Shown: positions 15,315 through 22,870, counted from the stretch's first letter. The stretch is 22,903 nt of DNA from UMGS1908 sp045588795 (GCA_045588795.1 JAZNEY010000045.1:1-22903), one strand, 5' to 3'. Numbers and translations are program-made. The notes: generated by a model from the sequence alone, not told the origin.

Positions 15315-16418
15315 TTATGCCCAAAAGGCTTCCTCTGTCTCTTCTGCTTCCGTTGCGATAGAACTATGTAAGTTCTTTCTTGTATCTTTCTTGTAGTCAT
15401 CTACCATTGATACACTTGGGTCAAACATTCCGCCAATTCCAAAATCACTATCTATTGCACTAAGTTCTGTCGCATAATTGGAATCATTTATTTTACCCCT
15501 TGCATAATCTCTTTCAACACTTGAAACTGCAAACTTAAACCAGTTTCTACCGTGCGTAACTGCCCAATCGTGCTTAGTAGGTGATGCCTCACATTGTGTT
15601 AACAAATCCCTCCACCTTTCTTCCATTTCATCTATCGCTTGTCTTGCCTCTGAATTGAACTGGTTGTTGTCAACAATCTGAGCCTCTGACTCGAATTCAT
15701 TGGTCTTTGCAATTGCATCTGTTTCAGCACCCAACTTTGCAGCCTTTTTGCTATCTAATGTTTTTTGAGCATTCTTCTCATTTTCGATTGCCTTTTTAAG
15801 CTCTTCTGCTTGCGTTTTTCCTGAAAATTTATTTCTTCCCTTTTTATTCCACCATTCTTGGCGTTTTTCCTTGTTTGGCCAATGATACAATAACCCAAAG
15901 CCAAGAACTCCAACCGCTGCCGGACTAAGCCCAACAAGTAATGCAGACACAACTCCTAAAAACGGACTTAGGAATGCGAGAGACCCTGTCAATGCAAGAA
16001 GTGCTACAATCCCAAGCACTGCAAGATTTAAAAATCTGTTGCCATTTCTTTTATTCTTTGCTTTTTTTGTCTTTTTCTTTGCAACATCTACTTCTTTTTC
16101 CAGTTTTTGCATTTCATCTTCACTGTACTTTGCAACTTCCGCATCTGCATCATTTTTTGCAGTTTCCAGTTCTTTGATGTAATTTTTTCTTGCTTGAAGT
16201 AAAGCACCCCTATCTGCAACTGAACCAGCTTTTTCCCTAATAAATTGTGCAAGTCGTTTGCACTCATCATAGCCACCAGGAAAATCCCCTGGATATTGGT
16301 CAAATACCTTAGCGATTTTCGCATCCTCTGTCCATGTGCCATCTGAGAATGCAACATTAATAGCTGAGAACTTATTTTGAAAGTCAATGGCTTTTGTAAA
16401 CATTTCTGCTTGAGTCAT
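15315..16418 (-). CDS. Unknown coiled-coil protein with transmembrane hairpin (cluster gene 1)
   Basis: 367 residues; family not recognised. N-terminal helical module (1-65, with DFPGGYDECKRLAQFI), a lysine-rich coiled coil (about 75-125), two membrane helices (about 129-151 and 153-179), a basic flank, a second coiled coil (about 200-280 with ARQAIDEMEERW) and a mixed C-terminal part. The order matches the first 290 residues of the 1252-residue neighbour, including a NS-x-D-x-x-M-type segment after the hairpin, so the two are probably paralogs. GGGGG lies nine bases before the ATG. It is the first gene of the cluster, directly behind two tandem promoters, and 55 bases before the next gene. 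Confidence 0.85.
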   Translation of the reverse strand: MTQAEMFTKAIDFQNKFSAINVAFSDGTWTEDAKIAKVFDQYPGDFPGGYDECKRLAQFIREKAGSVADRGALLQARKNYIKELETAKNDADAEVAKYSEDEMQKLEKEVDVAKKKTKKAKNKRNGNRFLNLAVLGIVALLALTGSLAFLSPFLGVVSALLVGLSPAAVGVLGFGLLYHWPNKEKRQEWWNKKGRNKFSGKTQAEELKKAIENEKNAQKTLDSKKAAKLGAETDAIAKTNEFESEAQIVDNNQFNSEARQAIDEMEERWRDLLTQCEASPTKHDWAVTHGRNWFKFAVSSVERDYARGKINDSNYATELSAIDSDFGIGGMFDPSVSMVDDYKKDTRKNLHSSIATEAEETEEAFWA

Positions 16419-16469
16419 AACATATCCCCCTTTTATTTAACTCACGCTATGTTTTTTTTAGTTGGCAAT

Positions 16470-16498
16470 ATTATATCACAGTAAGTCAAATAAATCAA
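16470..16498 (-). promoter_or_regulatory. Downstream promoter (P2) of the four-gene cluster
   Basis: Minus strand: -35 TTGATT (16493-16498), 17-base spacer, -10 TATAAT (16470-16475) preceded by TGA, an extended -10. About 51 bases before the start codon of the 367-residue gene. Confidence 0.8.
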
Positions 16499-16502
16499 TA
16501 CT

Positions 16503-16531
16503 ATTATAAAAATTAATATAGAGAAAGTCAA
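16503..16531 (-). promoter_or_regulatory. Upstream promoter (P1) of the four-gene cluster
   Basis: Minus strand: -35 TTGACT (16526-16531), 17-base spacer, -10 TATAAT (16503-16508). It lies just behind P2, and its transcripts would run through P2. The 100 bases further upstream, to the secA terminator, are AT-rich with no other site that I can support. Confidence 0.8.
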
Positions 16532-16631
16532 ACTCGATTGTGCCACATTGAATAATTTTATGAAATTTTGATAAATTTTTAAACCAAGTTAATCAAATTT
16601 TTTATCTAAAAATCAAACCCAAATATAAAAA

Positions 16632-16658
16632 ACTGAGCAAAATCATCTTTCGCTCAGT
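16632..16658 (-). terminator. Terminator of secA
   Basis: Minus-strand RNA ACUGAGCGAAA pairs with UUUUGCUCAGU (7 strong pairs, then weaker ones) and is followed by UUUUUU. It ends 17 bases after the secA stop and cuts secA off from the four-gene cluster. Confidence 0.92.
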
Positions 16659-16674
16659 CTAAATTTAATATTTG

Positions 16675-19347
16675 CTATGCTTCTTTACCACAGCAATTTT
16701 TATACTTTCTTCCACTCCCGCATGGGCATGGGTCATTCCTTTTAACAGAGTCTTTTGTGTTTGTTACAGTTCCCTTAGCGGAGTGTTCCATAACAGATGG
16801 TCTTTGTTGCATTGGTTGTGGCTTTGGTGGACCAACTTGCACATTGATTGCAAGCATAATATTAGCAACGCCAATTCTCATATTTTCAATCATTTCTTCA
16901 AACATATCAAATCCCTCTCGTTGGTAAATGTTGATTGGGTTTTGATTTCCATATGCACGAAGCCCGATTCCTTGTCTAAGTTCATCCATCTCATCAATAT
17001 GCGTAATCCATCTTCTGTCAAGTTCTTTAAGAAGAATAAGCCTTTCAATTTCCTCTATGTTTATGCCTTTTTCTTTGAATTCTTCGGTCTTGTTTCTGTA
17101 CTTTTGAATAGCCTTTTCAATAACCATTTCTTCAATTTCTTTCTTAGAGTGAAGTTCAAGAAGTTCTGGTGTGATAAAATTGGTCTCAGGTTCAATTATT
17201 CTTCTTTCAAGAGCCATATTAAAGCCATCAATATCAGCATCTTCAACCTCATCAAAGTTCATAAACTCGTTAACAATAGTACTTGAAGCCTCAGAAATCA
17301 TATCAAGAATTTTATCGTGCATACTTAATCCATCTAAAATCTTGTTTCTTTCCTCATAGACTTCTTCTCTTTGCTTGTTCATAACATTGTCATATTCTAC
17401 GACTTGACGGCGAACAGAGTAGTTTCTGCCCTCAACTTTCTTTTGTGCAGTTTCAACGCTTTTTGAGAAGAATTTCATCTTGATTGAAGTATCTTGTTCA
17501 AGTTTGAATAGTTCAGCCATCTTTTTAAGTCTTTCACTTCCAAAGATACGAGCAAGGTCATCATCTGCTGAAATATAGAACACAGAAGAGCCTGGGTCGC
17601 CTTGTCTGCCTGCACGACCTCTAAGCTGATTGTCAATTCTTCTGCTTTCGTGTCTTTCTGTTCCAATTATACGAAGTCCACCAAGAGCCTTAACCTCTTC
17701 TTTTTCACGGCTTACAACTTCTTTGTGCTGAGCTAGGAATTTTTGAAAATCCATCTTGGCTTTCAAAATTTCTTCATTAGTTGTAGGGGCGTAAGACACC
17801 GCCTCTTCAATCATTTCATCAGAGTAGCCGGCTTTTTTCATTTCTTCTTTCGCCATAAACTCAGCATTACCGCCTAGCAAAATATCAGTACCACGACCAG
17901 CCATATTTGTTGCGATTGTAACCGCACCAACCTTACCAGCTTGTGCAACAATTTCCGCTTCTCTTGTATGATTCTTTGCATTCAATACATTATGAGCAAT
18001 TTTCTTTGAACGCAAAATTTTTGAAATTTCTTCTGACCTTTCAACCGTTGTTGTACCAACAAGCACCGGTTGTTTTCTTTCAACACAATTTGTGATGTCA
18101 TTGATGATTGCATTTATCTTTGCTTCGTGAGAAAAATAGAATTCATCATTTTCATCAACTCTTATCATTGGAAGATTTGTAGGGATAACAACTACATCAA
18201 GTCCATAAATATCGCGGAATTCACCCTCTTCTGTTTGAGCAGTTCCCGTCATACCTGACATTTTTTCATAAAGTTTGAAAAAGTTTTGCAAGGTGATTGT
18301 TGCAAGCGTTTTGTTTTCTGCTTTTACCTTAACACCCTCTTTCGCCTCAATCGCTTGGTGTAAACCGTTGCTAAATCTTCTACCAACCATAATACGACCA
18401 GTAAACTCATCAACGATATAAACTTCATCATTGGAAACAATGTAATCATTGTCTCTTTTCATAATAAACCTTGCACGAATGGCATTGTTGATATTGTGAT
18501 TCAAGTCGGTATGCTCAACATCACTTAGGTTTCCAATGTTAAAATATCTTTCCGCCTTTGCAACACCACTTTCGGTTAAGTGAATGGTTTTTTGTTTTTC
18601 ATCAATAGAATAATCTTCTGCTGTTAAATTCTTAGCAAACTTATCTGCAATAACATACTCTTGACTGCTTTCGCCACTAGGTCCACTTATGATAAGCGGA
18701 GTTCTTGCCTCATCAATCAAGATACTATCAATTTCATCAATAATGACATAAGAATAGCCACGAGCAAGCATTTGCTTTCTGTTTACAGCCATATTATCAC
18801 GAAGATAATCAAAACCAAACTCACTGTTTGTTCCATAAACTACATCACAAGCGTAAGCCTGTCTTTTTTGTTCTGGTGTTTGTGCCGAATAAACAAAGCC
18901 AACAGTAAGCCCAAGAAACTTATGCACCTTTCCCATCCACTCAGCGTCTCTTTTTGCAAGGTACTCATTAACTGTAACAATATGCACAGGCTTTCCTGAA
19001 AGTGCATTTAAGTATGCTGGAAGTGTAGAAATTAAAGTCTTACCCTCACCAGTTCTCATTTCTGCAATTCTGCCTTGGTGCAAAGCAATACCACCAAGAA
19101 TTTGCACATTAAAGTGTCTCATATGTAACACTCTTGTACTAGCCTCACGCACAACTGCATAGGCATCAACAAGAATGTCATCAAGTGTTTCACCTGTTTT
19201 AAGTCTTTCTTTTAGCACATTTGTTTGATTTGCAAGTTCTTCATCAGACATATTTAAATATTTGTCCTCAAGAGAATCTATCATATCTGCTATTTTTTGA
19301 AGTTTTTTCAAACTTCTTTTATTATCTAAATTAGTAAGCCAACCCAT
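16675..19347 (-). CDS. secA: SecA, preprotein translocase ATPase
   Basis: Motor of the Sec pathway, 890 residues (841 in B. subtilis), which pushes unfolded preproteins through SecYEG at the membrane. Seen: Walker A MRTGEGKT at 97-104, the DEAD-like VIIDEIDSILIDEARTP, the preprotein cross-linking domain, NMAGRGTDI and GRAGRQGDPGSS of the second motor domain, and a zinc-binding SEC-C tail with C874, C876, C885 and C886. The frame extends four codons upstream to 19359, but GGAGA at 19353-19357 covers that codon and fits the ATG at 19347. comF lies upstream. A terminator downstream separates it from the four-gene cluster, where prfB is usually found. Confidence 0.98.
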   Translation of the reverse strand: MGWLTNLDNKRSLKKLQKIADMIDSLEDKYLNMSDEELANQTNVLKERLKTGETLDDILVDAYAVVREASTRVLHMRHFNVQILGGIALHQGRIAEMRTGEGKTLISTLPAYLNALSGKPVHIVTVNEYLAKRDAEWMGKVHKFLGLTVGFVYSAQTPEQKRQAYACDVVYGTNSEFGFDYLRDNMAVNRKQMLARGYSYVIIDEIDSILIDEARTPLIISGPSGESSQEYVIADKFAKNLTAEDYSIDEKQKTIHLTESGVAKAERYFNIGNLSDVEHTDLNHNINNAIRARFIMKRDNDYIVSNDEVYIVDEFTGRIMVGRRFSNGLHQAIEAKEGVKVKAENKTLATITLQNFFKLYEKMSGMTGTAQTEEGEFRDIYGLDVVVIPTNLPMIRVDENDEFYFSHEAKINAIINDITNCVERKQPVLVGTTTVERSEEISKILRSKKIAHNVLNAKNHTREAEIVAQAGKVGAVTIATNMAGRGTDILLGGNAEFMAKEEMKKAGYSDEMIEEAVSYAPTTNEEILKAKMDFQKFLAQHKEVVSREKEEVKALGGLRIIGTERHESRRIDNQLRGRAGRQGDPGSSVFYISADDDLARIFGSERLKKMAELFKLEQDTSIKMKFFSKSVETAQKKVEGRNYSVRRQVVEYDNVMNKQREEVYEERNKILDGLSMHDKILDMISEASSTIVNEFMNFDEVEDADIDGFNMALERRIIEPETNFITPELLELHSKKEIEEMVIEKAIQKYRNKTEEFKEKGINIEEIERLILLKELDRRWITHIDEMDELRQGIGLRAYGNQNPINIYQREGFDMFEEMIENMRIGVANIMLAINVQVGPPKPQPMQQRPSVMEHSAKGTVTNTKDSVKRNDPCPCGSGRKYKNCCGKEA

Positions 19348-19352
19348 ACGAA

Positions 19353-19357
19353 TCTCC
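19353..19357 (-). promoter_or_regulatory. Ribosome binding site deciding the secA start
   Basis: Minus-strand GGAGA, five bases before the ATG at 19347; it overlaps the in-frame ATG at 19359, which is thereby ruled out. Confidence 0.8.
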
Positions 19358-19379
19358 ATTTTAATAATATTCTTCTTTT

Positions 19380-19408
19380 ATTTTACAATATTTAGCACAA
19401 AATCGCAA
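19380..19408 (-). promoter_or_regulatory. Promoter of secA
   Basis: Minus strand: -35 TTGCGA (19403-19408), 17-base spacer, -10 TAAAAT (19380-19385). Both boxes are near consensus. No hairpin terminator was found between comF and secA, so read-through from comF is also possible. Confidence 0.6.
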
Positions 19409-19459
19409 CAAAAAAAATAGTGTAAAATGAATATAAAGTGTCCATTTCCCCATATTTTG

Positions 19460-20191
19460 CTAATTAAGTAGCCTTTTACCAGCAGTTAGAACATAAATTC
19501 TTGCAGGACTTCCCTTTCTAATTTCTTTTGAAAGTTCATTAGCAGTCGCTCCGGTTGTGAAAATATCATCAACAATTAATATGTTCTTAAAATTTAAAAT
19601 ACATCTCCTGTCCAAAGAAAATGCTCCTTTGATATTTTCTTGCCTTTCACGAAAAGTCAAACCTTTCTGCTTTTGTACCTCATCTTTCTTTGTTACAGCC
19701 TTAGCGAGTACCGGAACACCAGCAAGTTTTGCAAGTTCTTCTGAAATTAACTCCGCTTGGTTATATCCTCTTTCTTTGAGTCTAGTTTTTGTTGTAGGCA
19801 CTGGAATGATGACATCAACTTCAATGCCCCAATCTTTCAGTGTATCAAACATAAATCTTGCAAAAAACTTTGCTAAATATTTTTCATTTCTGTATTTAAT
19901 ACCAAGAATTGTTCCCTTAGTTTGCTCGTTATATTCAAAAGAGGCTCTTGCCTCATCAAACACAAAATCGTGAGCTCTACAATTTTCACAATATCTATTC
20001 CCATCTGGCAGAGGTTGCCCGCACTTTTTGCAAAGATTGCCGGTCAATAGCGGAAACGATTTTGCACATTCATCACACAAGTGATATTCAAAATTTGCAA
20101 TTTCCCTGCCACAGACAAAGCAAGAGTATTCTGGAAACATTTCATCATCAAAAAACTCAACCAAAGTTTTCATAAGTTCTTTAATTTTCAT
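19460..20191 (-). CDS. comF: ComF family phosphoribosyltransferase-like protein
   Basis: 243 residues, the family's normal length. An N-terminal double zinc ribbon has four CxxC pairs (C24/C27, C39/C42, C54/C57, C68/C71), followed by a type I phosphoribosyltransferase domain with the PRPP loop ILIVDDIFTTGAT near residues 208-220. ComFC is needed for DNA uptake in competent bacteria, working with the helicase ComFA and DprA; members in non-competent bacteria have no settled role. The GTG at 20197 is in frame, but GGAG at 20197-20200 sits properly for the ATG at 20191. comFA is not next to it; a tRNA gene lies upstream. Order comF-secA is common in Firmicutes. Confidence 0.92.
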   Translation of the reverse strand: MKIKELMKTLVEFFDDEMFPEYSCFVCGREIANFEYHLCDECAKSFPLLTGNLCKKCGQPLPDGNRYCENCRAHDFVFDEARASFEYNEQTKGTILGIKYRNEKYLAKFFARFMFDTLKDWGIEVDVIIPVPTTKTRLKERGYNQAELISEELAKLAGVPVLAKAVTKKDEVQKQKGLTFRERQENIKGAFSLDRRCILNFKNILIVDDIFTTGATANELSKEIRKGSPARIYVLTAGKRLLN

Positions 20192-20218
20192 ACACACTCC
20201 AAGAGGTTATTTAACTAA

Positions 20219-20247
20219 ATTATATCACGCACTAAAAGATTTTTCAA
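20219..20247 (-). promoter_or_regulatory. Promoter of comF
   Basis: Minus strand: -35 TTGAAA (20242-20247), 17-base spacer, -10 TATAAT (20219-20224) preceded by TGA (extended -10). The -35 lies in an A/T dyad, TTTTTCAAA-ttt-TTTGAAAAA at 20240-20260. Confidence 0.72.
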
Positions 20248-20274
20248 ATTTTTTGAAAAATTTTAAAAAAAGTG

Positions 20275-20303
20275 TTGCATTATTCAAATTAATAGGTTAT
20301 AAT
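20275..20303 (+). promoter_or_regulatory. Promoter of tRNA-Asn
   Basis: -35 TTGCAT (20275-20280), 17-base spacer, -10 TATAAT (20298-20303). Predicted start near 20310, giving a leader of about 29 bases with a small GTTGT/GCAAC hairpin. Confidence 0.8.
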
Positions 20304-20338
20304 TCATATGTTGTTATTAAGCAACACAAATTAAATAT

Positions 20339-20414
20339 TCCTCCTTAGCTCAGCCGGTAGAGCACTCGACTGTTAATCGATAGGTCGTTGGTTCGAGTCC
20401 AACAGGGGGAGCCA
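20339..20414 (+). tRNA. tRNA-Asn (anticodon GUU)
   Basis: Complete 76-base cloverleaf. The acceptor arms TCCTCCT and AGGGGGA pair with one T-G wobble; the D arm is GCTC...GAGC; the anticodon loop CTGTTAA reads GTT; the T arm is GTTGG-TTCGAGT-CCAAC; discriminator G; CCA is encoded. The outermost anticodon-stem pair (27-43) is C-T by my numbering, the only mismatch. Asn tRNAs read AAU and AAC, so they are substrates of TsaD encoded in this window. Single gene with its own promoter and terminator. Confidence 0.97.
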
Positions 20415-20417
20415 AAG

Positions 20418-20448
20418 AAACACTCAGAATATTGTCTGAGTGTTTTTT
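20418..20448 (+). terminator. Terminator of tRNA-Asn
   Basis: Eleven-base perfect arms AAACACTCAGA and TCTGAGTGTTT, six-base loop, then a run of T, four bases after the CCA end. Confidence 0.95.
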
Positions 20449-20463
20449 ATATCATAATATTAA

Positions 20464-20492
20464 TTGACTTAATTTAATTTCTTTGATATATT
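20464..20492 (+). promoter_or_regulatory. Promoter of the zinc-ribbon protein gene
   Basis: -35 TTGACT (20464-20469), 17-base spacer, -10 TATATT (20487-20492), 49 bases before the start codon. Confidence 0.65.
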
Positions 20493-20541
20493 ATGAATAT
20501 CTTATATAGTTTAACCATAATTTAATTAGAGGAGAAGTTTT

Positions 20542-20871
20542 ATGGCTTATTGTCCAAAATGTGGAAGTGAAATTCATAATGATGCGGAAATTTGTGTTTC
20601 TTGCGGTTGTAGGGTTAAAAGTTCACCTATATCAATATCTGAATCAGATATGACAAAAATTGCAAGATTTTTATTAACATTTTTCCTAGGTTGGATTGGC
20701 AGTTTTATCATTAATCACACAGATTTAAAACCTGCCGGCTGGACATCAAGAACTTTTGCTTACTTTTTCTTATCACTAATAACTTGTGGAATTTATGGAC
20801 TCATTGCATCAATTTGTAATTTTTCTTTTGACCCAACCCAACAATCAAATATTGGCTATTTTAAAGATTAG
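20542..20871 (+). CDS. Small zinc-ribbon membrane protein (TM2-like)
   Basis: 109 residues. An N-terminal zinc ribbon (C4, C7, C18, C21) with the pattern YCPKCGSEI...CVSCG is followed by a short linker and two membrane helices (about 41-58 and 72-93) joined by a polar turn, with FLGWIG as in TM2-domain proteins, and a soluble end NIGYFKD. Proteins of this build are common in Clostridia and have no assigned biochemical role. AGAGGAGA lies seven bases before the ATG. Own promoter and terminator; not obviously linked to its neighbours. Confidence 0.85.
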   Translation: MAYCPKCGSEIHNDAEICVSCGCRVKSSPISISESDMTKIARFLLTFFLGWIGSFIINHTDLKPAGWTSRTFAYFFLSLITCGIYGLIASICNFSFDPTQQSNIGYFKD

Positions 20872-20894
20872 TAAGTAAGTTTTTTATTAAATTT

Positions 20895-20934
20895 AAACGG
20901 GATTAACTTTGAAAGTTAAGCCCGTTTTCTTTTA
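20895..20934 (+). terminator. Terminator of the zinc-ribbon protein gene
   Basis: Long hairpin: AAACGGG and TTAACTT arms pair with AAGTTAA and CCCGTTT, one A-G mismatch between the two blocks, TGA loop, then TCTTTT. Confidence 0.9.
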
Positions 20935-20954
20935 AATAAACTTGAAAAATAAAA

Positions 20955-20983
20955 TTGCAAAAACGACAAACATTTGTTAGAAT
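20955..20983 (+). promoter_or_regulatory. Promoter of prs
   Basis: -35 TTGCAA (20955-20960), 17-base spacer, -10 TAGAAT (20978-20983) preceded by TGT (extended -10). AGAGGAGG at 20997-21004 is the ribosome site, eleven bases from the ATG, a little longer than usual. Confidence 0.7.
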
Positions 20984-21015
20984 AGAATTATACAAAAGAG
21001 GAGGTTTTTATTTTA

Positions 21016-21963
21016 ATGAAAGATATAGTTATTTTTCCCTGCACTTCTGCTGAAAATTTTACAAAAGAAATCTGTGATGAACTTAATTTACCAGTTGGAG
21101 AAATTTCTCACTTCAAGTTCGTAAACGACAATAATTTTGTGCAACTAAAAGAATCTGTTAGAGGCAAAGATGTTTACATAGTTCAAACAACAGAGCCACC
21201 AGTCAACGAAAGAATTATTGAGCTTCTTATAACTGTTGATGCAGCTAAAAGGGCTGGGGCAAAAAAAATCACAGCAGTTCTTCCCTACTTTTTCTATTCC
21301 CGTTCAGATAAAAAAGACCAATCAAGAATTCCAGTAACAGCAAAATTAATGGCAAGCCTACTTGAAGCATCTGGCATAAACCACGTTCTAACCTGTGACC
21401 TACATAACAGTGCAATTCAAGCATACTTTGATATAATTTGCGACAGAGTAACAGGTGCATTTTTACTTGAACAGTATTTCAAAGAAAAGAATTTTAAAGA
21501 TATGGTTGTTGTCGCAACTGATGCTGGAAGTTCTAAGAAAGCATACAAGTATTCAAAATATTTCAATTGCCCAATGGCACTTATTGACAAGCAACGCGCA
21601 AGCAATGATGACAAAGTTGTTGCGACCAACATTATTGGTGATGTAAAGGACAAAATTGCAGTAATTTTTGATGATGAAATAAGCACAGCCGGAACACTTG
21701 TAGAAGCCGCAAACATTGTCCATCTGCACGGAGCAAAAGAAATTTATGCAGGTGCAACACACGGGATTTTTGCAGGAAATGCAATTGAGAGAATAAAAAA
21801 TTCTAAAATAACAGAGGTTGTTGTAACAAACACCGTTCCTGTGCCTGATGAAAAAAGAATTGATAAAATAAAAGTTGTTTCAATTGCCCCATTATTTGCA
21901 GAAGCAATCAAAAGACTAAACGAAGAAAAACCTCTTGGCGAACTATTCATTTACGATAAATAA
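21016..21963 (+). CDS. prs: Divergent ribose-phosphate pyrophosphokinase (PRPP synthetase)
   Basis: 315 residues, the normal length. Prs makes PRPP from ribose 5-phosphate and ATP for nucleotide, His and Trp synthesis in the cytosol. Conserved parts: ESVRGKDVYIVQTT, LPYFFYSRSDKKDQSR at 89-104, DLH at 128-130 with the metal-binding His, IDKQR at 190-194, and the ribose-5-phosphate/PRPP loop DDEISTAGT at 219-227. Compared with the usual enzyme, FSDGE reads VNDNN, YARQDRK reads YSRSDKK, DLHAPQIQGFFD reads DLHNSAIQAYFD and DHGG reads DAGS. It is thus a distant branch, perhaps a second copy with different control; a true phosphoribosyltransferase is less likely given full-length colinearity. Confidence 0.88.
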   Translation: MKDIVIFPCTSAENFTKEICDELNLPVGEISHFKFVNDNNFVQLKESVRGKDVYIVQTTEPPVNERIIELLITVDAAKRAGAKKITAVLPYFFYSRSDKKDQSRIPVTAKLMASLLEASGINHVLTCDLHNSAIQAYFDIICDRVTGAFLLEQYFKEKNFKDMVVVATDAGSSKKAYKYSKYFNCPMALIDKQRASNDDKVVATNIIGDVKDKIAVIFDDEISTAGTLVEAANIVHLHGAKEIYAGATHGIFAGNAIERIKNSKITEVVVTNTVPVPDEKRIDKIKVVSIAPLFAEAIKRLNEEKPLGELFIYDK

Positions 21964-21975
21964 CTAACCTAATCA

Positions 21976-22013
21976 AAAAAAGACTTAATTCCTAAACGAA
22001 TTAAGTCTTTTTT
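21976..22013. terminator. Bidirectional terminator between prs and the membrane protein gene
   Basis: Perfect 16-base arms, AAAAAAGACTTAATTC and its complement, with a six-base loop. The A and T runs at the ends serve as U tracts on both strands. Confidence 0.95.
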
Positions 22014-22023
22014 GCTAAACCAT

Positions 22024-22803
22024 TTATTCTGCTTTTTTGTCTTGGTCTTGACTTTTCTTACCTTTACCCAAAATCATAACCAAGTGTTTTTTGATTTCTT
22101 GTTTCTCCTTTTGAGCCATTATATATCCTTGCTTTTTAGCTTCTGCCTTCTTCTCTATCTTTGCATATTTTTTCTTTTCTTTTTCAATCTCATTCTTCTC
22201 TCTAAACTTTCTCTTGTACTCTTCCATTCTTGCTTCTTCTGGCGATAATTCTTTTTCTATCCCAAACTTCCTCTGAACGAACTTTTCAAGTGGAGCATCT
22301 ACCATTTTCCAAACATTGCCTTTCAGTTTATTTGGGTCAAGTATTTCAAAATCTTTTTCAAAAGCATATCTAAAATCTCTGATATATCTTTCTGCAAAGA
22401 TTTTAATACATTCCATAGCAACTTGTGCAAATAACAAAACACCTGAAAGAATTAAAAGAATCTTAGCAAAATCATCAATTCCAAACTTAACCAACTCAAC
22501 AATGTTGAAAACAAGCATTGTTGCGTTTACAATATACTTTAAAAAATTTTTTGTTCTTACGAATTCTTTGTTTTGTTTCTTTTGTTTGTGATGGCTAACT
22601 AAAAACACAATGAAAGTTACCAATGATAACAATGTTAGTACAGAATAACTAACCAAAAAAATCATTTTGTTTAAATTGCTATAAATAGAATATCCATAAA
22701 AAACAATGAAGACGCTTTGCATAATGCATAAGGTTATAAACCACGCCCTTTTGATATCATCTAACATACTAGACAATACACTTCTTGAATTTTCTGCAAT
22801 CAT
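22024..22803 (-). CDS. Unknown four-helix membrane protein with charged coiled tail
   Basis: 259 residues; family not recognised. Four hydrophobic helices (about 21-43, 47-69, 87-108, 112-134) are followed by a cytosolic part that becomes a lysine/glutamate-rich helix from about 190 (KEKKKYAKIEKKAEAKK) and ends in a basic polar tail. The even number of helices and the positive loop between helices 2 and 3 (HHKQKKQNK) suggest both ends inside. AAGGAGA lies nine bases before the ATG at 22803. It converges on prs with a shared terminator and has its own promoter. The tail could bind nucleic acid, ribosomes or a partner; nothing in the sequence decides this. Confidence 0.82.
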   Translation of the reverse strand: MIAENSRSVLSSMLDDIKRAWFITLCIMQSVFIVFYGYSIYSNLNKMIFLVSYSVLTLLSLVTFIVFLVSHHKQKKQNKEFVRTKNFLKYIVNATMLVFNIVELVKFGIDDFAKILLILSGVLLFAQVAMECIKIFAERYIRDFRYAFEKDFEILDPNKLKGNVWKMVDAPLEKFVQRKFGIEKELSPEEARMEEYKRKFREKNEIEKEKKKYAKIEKKAEAKKQGYIMAQKEKQEIKKHLVMILGKGKKSQDQDKKAE

Positions 22804-22841
22804 AATATTTTCTCCTTAATTAATTTTGTAAAACTAAACAT

Positions 22842-22870
22842 ATTATATTACAAACATTTACAAATTTCAA
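22842..22870 (-). promoter_or_regulatory. Promoter of the four-helix membrane protein gene
   Basis: Minus strand: -35 TTGAAA (22865-22870), 17-base spacer, -10 TATAAT (22842-22847), about 39 bases before the start codon. The last 33 bases of the window hold nothing I can support. Confidence 0.75.

Noticed and set aside
8583..16418. Prophage or phage tail module for the four-gene cluster
   Set aside because: No capsid, tail, terminase, integrase or attachment-site duplication is present; the large protein has one N-terminal hairpin and acidic linkers, unlike a tape-measure protein.
16484..16498. Possible second CtsR operator (AGTCAAATAAATCAA)
   Set aside because: The second heptad is not GTCAAA and is out of phase; the TCAA pieces are simply the reversed -35 boxes of P1 and P2.
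16672..17286. Plus-strand open frame of 204 residues
   Set aside because: Antisense to the secA 3' end, which is a certain gene; composition is that of reverse-read code.
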